This document shows positions 18,189 through 26,092 of a stretch of 64,000 nucleotides of DNA, in pieces (the first letter of the stretch is position 1; every line of letters begins with the position of its first letter). A model generated the notes under the pieces. That model made no database searches. It saw only the letters and a list, made by a program, of their open reading frames with translations, and was not told the origin of the DNA. The DNA comes from Salinibacterium sp. NK8237 (GTDB lineage: Bacteria; Actinomycetota; Actinomycetes; Actinomycetales; Microbacteriaceae). The stretch lies in the NCBI RefSeq assembly GCF_015864955.1, contig NZ_JADYWE010000001.1:434001-498000 (forward strand). The letters run 5' to 3'. The position numbers and the translations under genes were made by a program.

Positions 18189-19751
18189 CTACTTAGCTTG
18201 CAGTTCAGCGATGTCCATCGTCCATGTGGAGTTATACGCGACTCCATCAATGTACGAGGCGGTCGCAATGTTCGAGCCAGGAACGATCAACGGAACAAAC
18301 GGTCCGCTCTGCTGGAGGGCCTCAGCAAAGTTGCTGAAAGCAGTCTCACGCTCGTCGAAGTTCGTAGCGTTCTCTGCTGCTGCAGCGAGGTTTACTACGT
18401 CAGTGTCCTGCTCGGCGGTCCAACCGGCGCGCAGTCCAACCTTCTGTCCAGCCGAGAACGGCAGGAAGTTGGCGGAGTCAGCGTAGTCCGGGCCCCAGAA
18501 CCAGATGCTGAAGGCTTCAGTTCCGTTGACGTAGCTGTCGATCTGAGTGGTGAACGGCGCCGGAGCGAGCTCGATGGTGATGCCGGCATCGGCGAGCTGC
18601 GACTGAACGCGCTCGGCGAGAGGAGTGAAGTTCACGCCACCAACCGGGTAGTCGTTCGGGTATTCGAGCGTGATGCTCTCTCCGTCGTAGCCGGATGCCT
18701 CAAGCGAAGCCGCTGCAACGTCGAGGTCCTGCTCCACACCGTTCTCGAGCGCGCCGAGGAACGACGGCGGGATAACACCGGTTGCCTGCTCAGAGCCGGC
18801 ACCAGCAAGTTCGAGCAGTGCCGGGTAGTCGAGTGCGTAACGAACCGCATTCGCGAAGTCGGCGTTAGCGGTAACGCCACCTACCTCTTCGCTCTGGTTG
18901 ATCAAAAGGAAGATCGTCTGAGCCGACGGTGTCGAGAAGATGTTGATGCCATCGCTCAGGCTCGCGACCTGGTCACCGCTGAGGTCAACGGCTACCTGCG
19001 AGTCATCGCCCTCAAGGTTGATCTTCTGGGTTGCGGCCTCAGAAACGTTGCGGATAACAACGCGAGTGAAGTCGATGTCTTCCTCACCGTTGTAGTTCTC
19101 GTTCTCGGTGAGCACTACCTGGGACTCGAAGTTGATCGAGTCGAGGATGTACGGGCCGGAACCAGCGGACGTCTCGTTCAAGAATGCTTCAGCAGCATCC
19201 GAGTCATCGGTCGTTCCGCCGTTTTCGATCACGAGGGCCGAGTTGAGGATGGCGAGCGACGGGTTCGTCATGAGGGCCGGGAGCTTGAGCGACGGGGTTT
19301 CCGTGCTGAGCTCAACGGTCATGTCGTCGATCTTGGTGACGGTGATGCCGTTCATCAAGAAGTTCGCCTTGCTCTCGGTCATTCCGGCAACGCGGTTGAG
19401 TGAGAAGACAACGTCATCAGCGGTAATCGCTGAGCCGTCGGAGAAAACGCGGCCGTCTTCGAGGGTGAACGTGAAGACCGTTGCATCGTCGTTGGACTCG
19501 TAGGATGCAAGGCCGTCAACGGGCGTCGACTCGTCGGAGCCGGCGAAGTCAAGGAGGGTCTCGTAGAGAGCCTTCGACACCATGTAACCGGTCGGAACGT
19601 AGTTGCGTCCCGGGTCGCTGGTCTCGAGCGTGAAAGCGGTGTCGATAACGATGCTGTCGCTTGCTTCGGGTGCTGCTGCAGCGCAACCGGCGAGTGCCAG
19701 CGATGCAGTCAGTCCGAATGCGGCCGCTACGTAGCGGAACTTAGTGCGCAA
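18189..19751 (-). CDS. Peptide-type ABC transporter substrate-binding lipoprotein (family 5)
   Basis: 520 residues from TTG 19751, which has AAGGAG 6 nt upstream; an extension to 19811 is rejected. A signal peptide ends in the lipobox LALAGC, so the mature protein is a membrane-anchored lipoprotein on the outer face of the cell membrane. The rest matches SBP_bac_5 proteins (DppA/OppA type), e.g. the YNGEEDIDFTRVVIRNVSEA region. It captures the substrate for the downstream permease-ATPase complex. It is divergent from an Lrp-type regulator that probably controls it. Confidence 0.92.
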   Translation of the reverse strand: MRTKFRYVAAAFGLTASLALAGCAAAAPEASDSIVIDTAFTLETSDPGRNYVPTGYMVSKALYETLLDFAGSDESTPVDGLASYESNDDATVFTFTLEDGRVFSDGSAITADDVVFSLNRVAGMTESKANFLMNGITVTKIDDMTVELSTETPSLKLPALMTNPSLAILNSALVIENGGTTDDSDAAEAFLNETSAGSGPYILDSINFESQVVLTENENYNGEEDIDFTRVVIRNVSEAATQKINLEGDDSQVAVDLSGDQVASLSDGINIFSTPSAQTIFLLINQSEEVGGVTANADFANAVRYALDYPALLELAGAGSEQATGVIPPSFLGALENGVEQDLDVAAASLEASGYDGESITLEYPNDYPVGGVNFTPLAERVQSQLADAGITIELAPAPFTTQIDSYVNGTEAFSIWFWGPDYADSANFLPFSAGQKVGLRAGWTAEQDTDVVNLAAAAENATNFDERETAFSNFAEALQQSGPFVPLIVPGSNIATASYIDGVAYNSTWTMDIAELQAK

Positions 19752-19800
19752 AGGGAAACTCCTTGTGGTTATAGAACAGCCTCTGGACGGCTGTGCTTGA

Positions 19801-19945
19801 GATTGGCACAATTACCGCTAGTCTGTCCAATCAAAGGCCCCATCATTCAGACCATGGCTCAAACATGAGGGAGATTTCACTCAATATGTCCAGCAAAGCC
19901 CCCACCGGCTCGTCCAGCACTGGACAATCGCAGCCCGTATTGGAC
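19801..19945. promoter_or_regulatory. Divergent control region with repeated TGTCCA / TGGACA half-sites
   Basis: Between the importer operon and the Lrp-type gene, and into the regulator's first codons, the pentamer GTCCA or its complement occurs at 19825-19829, 19889-19892 plus the preceding base, 19912-19916, 19921-19925 and 19941-19945; two form the palindrome GTCCAG-CA-CTGGAC. GATTGG..CCAATC (19801-19831) forms an inverted pair. A CAGACT -10-like hexamer for the importer operon sits on the minus strand at 19820-19825. Candidate Lrp-family operators. Confidence 0.4.
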
Positions 19946-20473
19946 GAGATCAACCTGAAGATATTGAGCGAGCTCCGCTATAACGGACGAATATCAATGT
20001 CGGCTCTTGCAGAGAAGGTAAATGTCTCGCGTGCCAATGTGTATACGCGCGTCGAACAACTCATGTCCGATGGCGTGATTACAGGATTCAGCGCCCAAGT
20101 CGATCCGGCAAAAACCGGGCTAGGAATTTGCGCGCTCGTGTTTCTCTCTGTGCATCCGCAGACCTGGGCGAGCTTCCGCGACCGCATCACCGACATGACC
20201 GAGATCGAGTCCTGCCGCATCACCACCGGAGAGCATGACGCCATGCTGCTGATCCGTGGACACGAAGTTGGGGCCATCCACGATTTCATCGTTGGAGTGC
20301 TTTCCGTGCTGCCCGAAGTGAAGTCACTTGAGACGGTGCTGGTGCTCGATGAAGTCTTTCAGCGCCCATACCTGCTGCCGACGGATCTTCCGGAACGGCC
20401 GCAAGAACCCGCGCAGTTGGGACTTACCCGATTCACCCGCGCCGACCCAAACCGCGCCGGGCTCAACAACTAG
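19886..20473 (+). CDS. Lrp/AsnC family transcriptional regulator
   Basis: 195 residues from ATG 19886 (GGGAG about 12 nt upstream, rather far); an upstream ATG at 19865 has no ribosome site. The N-terminal helix-turn-helix (about residues 20-65: LDEINLKILSELRYNGRISMSALAEKVNVSRANVYTRVEQL) is followed by the RAM/ligand domain beginning near GICALVFLSV. Lrp-type proteins are DNA-wrapping regulators that respond to amino acids. Being divergent from a peptide importer, it probably senses an amino acid and adjusts peptide uptake. The C-terminal tail of about 30 residues is polar and Pro-rich. Confidence 0.9.
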   Translation: MSSKAPTGSSSTGQSQPVLDEINLKILSELRYNGRISMSALAEKVNVSRANVYTRVEQLMSDGVITGFSAQVDPAKTGLGICALVFLSVHPQTWASFRDRITDMTEIESCRITTGEHDAMLLIRGHEVGAIHDFIVGVLSVLPEVKSLETVLVLDEVFQRPYLLPTDLPERPQEPAQLGLTRFTRADPNRAGLNN

Positions 20474-20476
20474 TCC

Positions 20477-21232
20477 CTAGACGGACTGCACGCAGACGCT
20501 CTTGCCTGGAACGCCGTCGAGAACAAACTCTTCAACAAGCTCTAGCCGGCCGTCAGCACGCGACCCCAGCGTTGTACTGCTGTCACCGAGGAGCGTGGCA
20601 TCGCTAGCGATGACGTGGTGCACAAAGAACTCGTCGAGCACACCGTCGCGGTAGCGCCCCACGCAATGGCCCGACGTGACGGTGTCGCCGTAGTAGAACC
20701 CCCATAGCACTCCCGAGTTCTCGGAGAACTCGAAACGGGTCGGCTCCGCCGCAACGGTGCTTGCGGTCGATTCTTCGAGGATGAAGGTCGTGCCATCGAG
20801 CTGCGGTTGTGTGCGCAGAGAAGGGTCGAGTTCCGGCCACGCTGCGCAGCGATCCGCTTCGATGCAAATGCTGATGTGGGATGCGCCATCCTTCTCGAAA
20901 GTTTCGTAGAGTTCGAGCTTTCCGTCGGCGTTCCACTGAATGGTGCTCTCAGCGTGGCCGAGTACGACCTCACCGCCAGACACAAGACTATGGGCGAAAC
21001 TGATCGAGACAACATTTCCTGTTCGGCGCCCTACAAATCGACCGACCGAAACGGTGTCGCCGTAGTACTCGCCCCACACCATGAGACCTTCTTGGTGATA
21101 GCGGAATCGCGTCGGCGTCTGCGTCGAAACTGCGCTGCCCGACGACGAGACCAGGATGAATTCGCGATCGTTGATCGACTCGGGAACGGGGTGCGCCTCT
21201 GCTGGGGCCGCTGATGAATCACTCACGCCCAT
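20477..21232 (-). CDS. Tandem-duplicated small beta domain protein (family often labelled 'n-acetylglutamate synthase')
   Basis: 251 residues built of two similar halves of about 110 residues: FRYHQEGLMVWGEYYGDTVSVGRFVGR (about 43-69) is matched by FEFSENSGVLWGFYYGDTVTSGHCVGR (about 168-194), and each is followed by an Ala/Val-rich strand and a W/RADGKLELxExF segment. A single copy of this domain makes up a short bacterial family that databases often name n-acetylglutamate synthase without enzymatic support. No GNAT acetyltransferase motif is visible, so I do not assign that activity. No signal or membrane segments. It ends 3 bp from the convergent Lrp-type gene. Confidence 0.75.
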   Translation of the reverse strand: MGVSDSSAAPAEAHPVPESINDREFILVSSSGSAVSTQTPTRFRYHQEGLMVWGEYYGDTVSVGRFVGRRTGNVVSISFAHSLVSGGEVVLGHAESTIQWNADGKLELYETFEKDGASHISICIEADRCAAWPELDPSLRTQPQLDGTTFILEESTASTVAAEPTRFEFSENSGVLWGFYYGDTVTSGHCVGRYRDGVLDEFFVHHVIASDATLLGDSSTTLGSRADGRLELVEEFVLDGVPGKSVCVQSV

Positions 21233-21467
21233 GAGTATGGGCCGTGAGTCGGTCTGTACGAAATCCGTCGCGAAGAGTCCAGTTCATCTCGGTGCCATAC
21301 CAATCTAGGAGACATTCTGCCGGAAGTTGCCGGAATCTTGCGGTGATTAGTCCATGCGACAAAAACAGCCACAGCGCGGTGCTGCGGAGATCACTGCTGC
21401 GAGAAGAAGTCGACACACCGAAGAACGGTGGCCGCGCATCCACCTCGTCGTTATCGTCAGTTAGTAC

Positions 21468-21478
21468 ATACTCAGTAT
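21468..21478. promoter_or_regulatory. Palindrome upstream of the PadR-type gene
   Basis: ATACT-C-AGTAT lies 22 nt before the PadR start, within AGTACATACTCAGTATCGAC. PadR proteins usually repress their own promoter by binding such dyads. No other gene in the 268-bp spacer uses it obviously. Confidence 0.4.
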
Positions 21479-21500
21479 CGACTTACCCGGAAGGTCTGGC

Positions 21501-22139
21501 ATGTCAATCCGTCACAGCCTGCTATCCATTTTGGCGCAGGGCCCCTGCTATGGCTATCAGTTGCGATCGGAATTCGATCGGCGCACCGGGTCAACGTGGC
21601 CACTCAACGTTGGTCAGGTCTACAACACGCTCGATCGACTCGTGCGCGATGACCTCGTGACCAAATCAAGCGCACCGCTAAACGCGGACGCTGACGCCTC
21701 GCAACAGACCTACTACACGATTACGGATGCTGGCAGGCGCGAAGCGGAGGAATGGCTCAACACTCCTGTGGATGGCTACGCTGTGAGCCGCGACGAACTG
21801 GCAATCAAGCTTGCTCTGGCAATCACACTGCCCGGCGTTGACGCTCACTCAGTGATCGAGCATCAACGCCAAGCGACGCGCGGCGCCGTTGACGCGCTCT
21901 CCCTCACCGCAGAAGTACGGGAGGAAGCCAGCGATGCCAGCCAGTTCGCAGAGCAACTAGTCACCGACTCGCTTTTCGCCCACGCTCAGGCCGAACTGCA
22001 GTGGCTGGATCACCTCGACGCAACGTTGGCTGCTGCGCAGTCGCGCGGTATCGCTGACGCGTTTCCGCTCAACCTCGCCAAACCCAAACGGGGCCGCCCG
22101 GCAATGGGCGCCGCTGAACACCCAGCCGCGACCTCATAA
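21501..22139 (+). CDS. PadR family transcriptional regulator
   Basis: 212 residues, ATG with GGAAGG 8-9 nt upstream. The PadR winged helix is clear: MSIRHSLLSILAQGPCYGYQLRSEFDRRTGSTWPLNVGQVYNTLDRLVRDDLV. A C-terminal helical part (about 105-180) carries the dimerisation region of the Vir-like PadR subgroup. The tail ends with KPKRGRPA, a short AT-hook-like basic motif. These proteins repress efflux or stress genes and release DNA on binding small hydrophobic compounds. No transporter is adjacent, so its target is unclear; the divergent tandem-domain gene is one candidate. Confidence 0.9.
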   Translation: MSIRHSLLSILAQGPCYGYQLRSEFDRRTGSTWPLNVGQVYNTLDRLVRDDLVTKSSAPLNADADASQQTYYTITDAGRREAEEWLNTPVDGYAVSRDELAIKLALAITLPGVDAHSVIEHQRQATRGAVDALSLTAEVREEASDASQFAEQLVTDSLFAHAQAELQWLDHLDATLAAAQSRGIADAFPLNLAKPKRGRPAMGAAEHPAATS

Positions 22140-22189
22140 CCAACCCACAGAGCATCGCTGGCTAGGCGTCCGCGGTTCGGAACGCGAAG

Positions 22190-23872
22190 CTATTTTGCCT
22201 GATCGTACCGTTCAACGATGGCGGTCGTGAGCGGGAACGTCACAGGAATATCGCCGAATACGAGGCGGCCAGCATCTGCTGCTGCCGCCGTCACGTGCTC
22301 CGCGACGCTGTCCGCGAGCTCTGCCGGCACGTGCACCACGACTTCATCGTGCAAGAAAAACACGAGGTGTGGCGCGTCGGTAAACCAGTCGGTCTCTGAC
22401 AGCTGGCTCAGTCGATTGCGGATGCTCGCCATCCAGCACAGTGCCCACTCGGCAGCAGTGCCTTGCACAATGAAGTTGCGAGTGAAGCGGCCCCACGACC
22501 GCCCCCGTTCTTGCGAGGCAGCTCGTTGAGCGGAAGACTGCGAGTCGTCATACGCCGCAGCATGTTTACCTGGCGGGGAACTGCGACCCAGTTGAGTGCT
22601 CACGACCTCGCCACGCTCGCCCGCCCGCGCAGCCTGCTCCACGAGAGCAATTGCCTGTGGGTAGGCTCGCGCTAGGCGAGGCATCAGCCTGCCGCTCTCC
22701 CCCGAGGTCGCTCCGTACATCGCGCCAAGCATCGCAAGCTTCGCGTGAGCGCGAGTATCGACCGCACCGCTGGCGACGATGCCTTCGTAGAGATCACCGG
22801 ATGCTCCGGCCGCGACCATTCCGCGGTCTCCGGCCATTGCCGCGAGGATGCGAGGCTCTAGTTGAGACGCGTCGGCCACGACGAACTTCCAACCCGGATC
22901 GGCCTTCACTGCACCGCGAATGAGGTGCGGCAATTGCAGCGCCCCACCGCCACTGGTCGCCCAGCGACCCGTAACAACACCGCCCGGAACATAATCGGGA
23001 CGAAAACGTCCGTCGACAACCCACGAGTCGAGCCACGACCATCCATTGGCCGTCATGAGACGCTGAAGCTTTTTGAACTCGAGAAGGGGCGCGATGACAG
23101 GATGCTTCAACTGTTTGAGTTCCCACGACCGCGTTGTGGTGGCCTGAATTCCCGCGACGCTCAAGGCCCGAAGGAGCTCAGCCGGAGATTCAGGCGTGAG
23201 TCGCGGTGAGTCGAGCAGGATGCGGATCTGGTCAACCAGAGCTTGAAGCTTCTCGGGCCGCTCACCATCAACACTCGGACGCGGGCCCAGCATCTCTGTC
23301 AAGATCCCGTCATGAGCTTCGGCACTCCACGGGAGACCGGCGAAGCGCATCTCGGCGGCGATGAGCGCTCCCGCTGACTCCGCTGACAGAAGCCGTTGCA
23401 GTCGGCCCGGTTCGGTCGAGGTTGCGACAGCATCGAGCTGACGTAAAAATTCAGCGAGTACATCGAGTTCTGTGTCCGCAACCTGCGCCTGGTCATCGTC
23501 AAAGTCGAAGAGCGTCGAATGTTGCGGGGCACGGTGCTCGATGGGAGCTTCGACCCCGGCTTGAACAAGCGCATCCCAGCGGCTGGGCGGTGCCTGTGCC
23601 AGCGTTGACTCACGAGTGAAAGCGGAGTTACGGAGAATCGCGTGACAGAGCCGAAGGTCGAAGCACCGGTTCACTCTGACGTGGGCAGCTAAAAGCCCCG
23701 GGTACCACGCTGCCGTGTCGTGCCACACCCAGCGAATGTCGGGCTCAGCGCGTTGGGACTGCACCACAAACGCCGCCACGTCGTCAATCGCGTGCTCGGC
23801 AATGACCGCGCCGTCTGCAGCCACTCGGGTGGCGGTGAGGGTGCGGCCGCTAGTCGCGAGCACGAGGTACAC
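22190..23872 (-). CDS. Bifunctional 3'-5' exonuclease / DNA polymerase, PolA-like without 5'-nuclease
   Basis: 560 residues from a GTG start without a ribosome site. The N-terminal half is a DnaQ/PolA-type exonuclease-like region (WVWHDTAAWYPGLLAAHV..FDLRLCHAIL). The C-terminal half is a family A polymerase palm and fingers: motif A VVADASQLEPRILAAMAGD, motif B region RAHAKLAMLGAMYGATSG, motif C FFLHDEVVVHVP. The FEN-like 5'-nuclease of true PolA is missing. This short form is a known actinobacterial family whose cellular role is not established; repair synthesis is the likely use. A -10-like CAGACT lies exactly 6 nt before the start, so the mRNA is probably leaderless. Confidence 0.9.
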   Translation of the reverse strand: MYLVLATSGRTLTATRVAADGAVIAEHAIDDVAAFVVQSQRAEPDIRWVWHDTAAWYPGLLAAHVRVNRCFDLRLCHAILRNSAFTRESTLAQAPPSRWDALVQAGVEAPIEHRAPQHSTLFDFDDDQAQVADTELDVLAEFLRQLDAVATSTEPGRLQRLLSAESAGALIAAEMRFAGLPWSAEAHDGILTEMLGPRPSVDGERPEKLQALVDQIRILLDSPRLTPESPAELLRALSVAGIQATTTRSWELKQLKHPVIAPLLEFKKLQRLMTANGWSWLDSWVVDGRFRPDYVPGGVVTGRWATSGGGALQLPHLIRGAVKADPGWKFVVADASQLEPRILAAMAGDRGMVAAGASGDLYEGIVASGAVDTRAHAKLAMLGAMYGATSGESGRLMPRLARAYPQAIALVEQAARAGERGEVVSTQLGRSSPPGKHAAAYDDSQSSAQRAASQERGRSWGRFTRNFIVQGTAAEWALCWMASIRNRLSQLSETDWFTDAPHLVFFLHDEVVVHVPAELADSVAEHVTAAAADAGRLVFGDIPVTFPLTTAIVERYDQAK

Positions 23873-23878
23873 ATGACT

Positions 23879-23884
23879 AGTCTG
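23879..23884 (-). promoter_or_regulatory. -10 element of a leaderless promoter
   Basis: CAGACT on the minus strand with a 6-nt gap to the GTG of the PolA-like gene; the same GCAGACTAG string precedes fabD with the same spacing. Confidence 0.45.
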
Positions 23885-23908
23885 CCCTGCGCCGCCGACA
23901 GCGATTGC

Positions 23909-24316
23909 CTAACTAAATGGTTCGGCAGTCTCCATGAGGGTCGAGCGAATCAAGAAACGCACTCCCTCCGGCGCTTCAAGAGAGAATCCGCTGCCGCGAC
24001 CTTTGACAACGTCAATTGTCAAAAACGTGTGGCTCCAGTAGGCAAACTGTTCGACCGACATCCAGAAGTCGATGAGTTGCTCTGGTTGCCCCTGAGGCGC
24101 AATGTCGAATACCCCCAGGAGCACATCGCTTGCTCCCGTCAGAAACTCGCCAGCAGCAAAACACATGGGAGAGCTGCCGTCGCAGCATCCGCCAGACTGA
24201 TGAAACATGAGCGGGCCGTGGGTGCTCCACAATGCTCGCAGCAGGTCGATACTTTCGGCCGTCATGGCCAATCGAGGCCGAGTTTCGCCCGGGATCACAA
24301 CACGTGCATCAATCAT
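23909..24316 (-). CDS. DUF779 domain protein, companion of acetaldehyde dehydrogenase
   Basis: 135 residues from ATG 24316 (GGAG about 9 nt upstream); the extension to 24379 is rejected. The family signature FHQSGGCCDGSSPMC (around residue 38) holds three closely spaced cysteines that could bind metal. DUF779 genes regularly follow ExaC/AldA-type aldehyde dehydrogenases, as here, where it lies 84 bp downstream of one. Its biochemical role is unknown. Probably co-transcribed with the dehydrogenase. Confidence 0.88.
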   Translation of the reverse strand: MIDARVVIPGETRPRLAMTAESIDLLRALWSTHGPLMFHQSGGCCDGSSPMCFAAGEFLTGASDVLLGVFDIAPQGQPEQLIDFWMSVEQFAYWSHTFLTIDVVKGRGSGFSLEAPEGVRFLIRSTLMETAEPFS

Positions 24317-24400
24317 TCGTAGGCTCCTCGCCTCGCTAGTGAACTGGGTGGCGACCAGCACTTGCGCACCGGTCGCCACCCCCTCCGTGCGATCCCTGGT

Positions 24401-25924
24401 TTAGAAGAATCCGAGAGCGTTCTCGGAGTAGGACACGAGCAGGTTTTTGGTCTGCTGGTAATGATCGAGAGCCAGCGCACTGTTCTCGCGGCCAATTCCT
24501 GAGCTCTTGTAGCCACCGAACGCGGCGCCGGCAGGATAGGCATGGTAGTTGTTGACCCAGACTCGACCGGCTTGGAGATCCCGCCCAGCTCGATACGCGA
24601 TGTTCCCATTGCGCGACCAGACACCAGCACCGAGGCCATAGAGCGTGTCATTGGCGATCGAAATGCCGTCCTCGTAATCATCGAAGCTCGTCACAGAAAC
24701 CACCGGCCCGAAGATCTCCTCTTGGAACAGACGCATCTTGTTGTGGCCTTCAAAAATGGTTGGTTGCACGTAGAAGCCGCCGCTCAAATCGCCGCCAAGA
24801 TCGACACGCTCGCCGCCGAGGGCAAGCTTCGCCCCTTCCTGTTGACCGATGTCGATGTAGCTCAAAATCTTCTCGAGCTGATCGTTAGAGGCTTGCGCGC
24901 CAACCTGTGTGGCCGTGTCGAGCGGATTGCCTTGAACTGCGCGACTCGTCCGTTCGACAGCATCGCTCAAGAAGGAGTCATAGATCGACTCCTGGATGAG
25001 AGCGCGACTCGGACTCGTGCAGACTTCTCCCTGATTGAACGCGAAGAGTGCGAAGCCCTCTTGCGCTTTGTCGTAGTAAGCATCGTCGCGGTCGGCAACA
25101 TCCTCAAAGAACATGTTCGGACTTTTGCCGCCCAGTTCGAGAGTCGCCGGGATAATGTTCGCGCTCGCGTACTGGAGAATCAGTCGACCGGTTGTGGTCT
25201 CCCCCGTGAACGCAATCTTGCGGATGCGCGGGCTCGACGCGAGCGGCTTCCCGGCTTCGACACCGAATCCATTCACGATGTTGAGCACCCCGGGAGGCAG
25301 GATGTCGCCAATGAGTTCGATAAGCACCAAGATCGAGGCCGGTGTCTGTTCGGCCGGCTTGAGTACGACAGCATTGCCCGCAGCGAGTGCGGGAGCCAGC
25401 TTCCAGACCGCCATCAGGATGGGAAAATTCCAGGGAATGATCTGGCCGACAACACCGAGCGGTTCCTTGTAGTGATACGCCGTCATGTCGCCGTCCATTT
25501 CGGCGAAATGTCCTTCCTGCGCCCGAATTGCTGCAGCAAAGTAGCGGAAGTGATCGGCAGCAAGGGGAAGGTCGGCGTTGAGCGGCTCACGGATCGGCTT
25601 ACCGTTGTCCCACGTTTCCGCAACAGCCAGCATCTCGAGATTCGCGTCAATGACATCCGCGATCTTGTGAAGAATCGCGGCACGCTCAGTAGTGGAGGTC
25701 TTGCCCCACGCGGGAGCCGCCTTGTGGGCTGCGTCGAGAGCCAGCTCGATGTCTTCCGCAGTGCCACGTGCGATCTCCGTGAACGGGCGACCGTTGACCG
25801 GCGACACGTTTTCGAAGTACTGCCCCTTGACGGGCGCGACCCACTCACCACCAATCCAGTTCTCGTAGCGTGGCTTGAAAGTCATAAGAGATTCGGGTGT
25901 GCCCGGGGCTGCATAGATGGTCAT
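24401..25924 (-). CDS. NAD-dependent aldehyde dehydrogenase (acetaldehyde dehydrogenase II / ExaC type)
   Basis: 507 residues from ATG 25924 (AGGAG 7 nt upstream); the extension to 26074 is rejected. It oxidises short aliphatic aldehydes, typically acetaldehyde to acetate, in the cytoplasm. Catalytic C302 is in [11 protein letters not shown], general-base E263 in LELGGKSP, and the NAD site GETTTGR at 241-247. The [27 protein letters not shown] stretch is typical of this subgroup. Upstream lie a cluster of GTTGCAAC-type palindromes and the gene of a GAF-domain activator, the usual partner. With malate synthase and isocitrate lyase nearby it fits growth on ethanol or other C2 sources. Confidence 0.94.
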   Translation of the reverse strand: MTIYAAPGTPESLMTFKPRYENWIGGEWVAPVKGQYFENVSPVNGRPFTEIARGTAEDIELALDAAHKAAPAWGKTSTTERAAILHKIADVIDANLEMLAVAETWDNGKPIREPLNADLPLAADHFRYFAAAIRAQEGHFAEMDGDMTAYHYKEPLGVVGQIIPWNFPILMAVWKLAPALAAGNAVVLKPAEQTPASILVLIELIGDILPPGVLNIVNGFGVEAGKPLASSPRIRKIAFTGETTTGRLILQYASANIIPATLELGGKSPNMFFEDVADRDDAYYDKAQEGFALFAFNQGEVCTSPSRALIQESIYDSFLSDAVERTSRAVQGNPLDTATQVGAQASNDQLEKILSYIDIGQQEGAKLALGGERVDLGGDLSGGFYVQPTIFEGHNKMRLFQEEIFGPVVSVTSFDDYEDGISIANDTLYGLGAGVWSRNGNIAYRAGRDLQAGRVWVNNYHAYPAGAAFGGYKSSGIGRENSALALDHYQQTKNLLVSYSENALGFF

Positions 25925-26003
25925 TCGCTGACTCCTGTCGACGTCGTTGTCTGGGATGCGGCGGCACAACTCGTGCCGTGGCCAGAACTCTAGGCGCGGG
26001 AAG

Positions 26004-26032
26004 GTTGCAGCAACGTTGCAACTTCTTGCAAC
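26004..26032. promoter_or_regulatory. Palindrome cluster upstream of aldehyde dehydrogenase
   Basis: GTTGC-A-GCAAC (26004-26014), then the perfect palindrome GTTGCAAC (26015-26022), then TTGCAAC (26026-26032). The cluster lies about 80-108 bp upstream of the dehydrogenase start, a suitable place for an activator. The central CAACGTTG also occurs in the leader of the regulator gene. Confidence 0.6.
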
Positions 26033-26092
26033 GGTGGGGTTCGGCGTGTGTTCGATCCGAACCTCACCAGGCAACGAAAAAGGAAAAGGCAG

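Noticed and set aside
18198..19403. 401-codon plus-strand frame over the first substrate-binding protein
   Set aside because: Antisense shadow with Val/Arg/Glu-rich composition; the minus strand has a lipobox and family motifs.
20477..21232. N-acetylglutamate synthase activity
   Set aside because: The label is common for this domain, but no acetyl-CoA binding motif is visible and no arginine gene is nearby.
24542..25993. 483-codon plus-strand frame over the aldehyde dehydrogenase
   Set aside because: Antisense shadow; Arg-rich, no motif, while the minus strand encodes a complete dehydrogenase with a good ribosome site.
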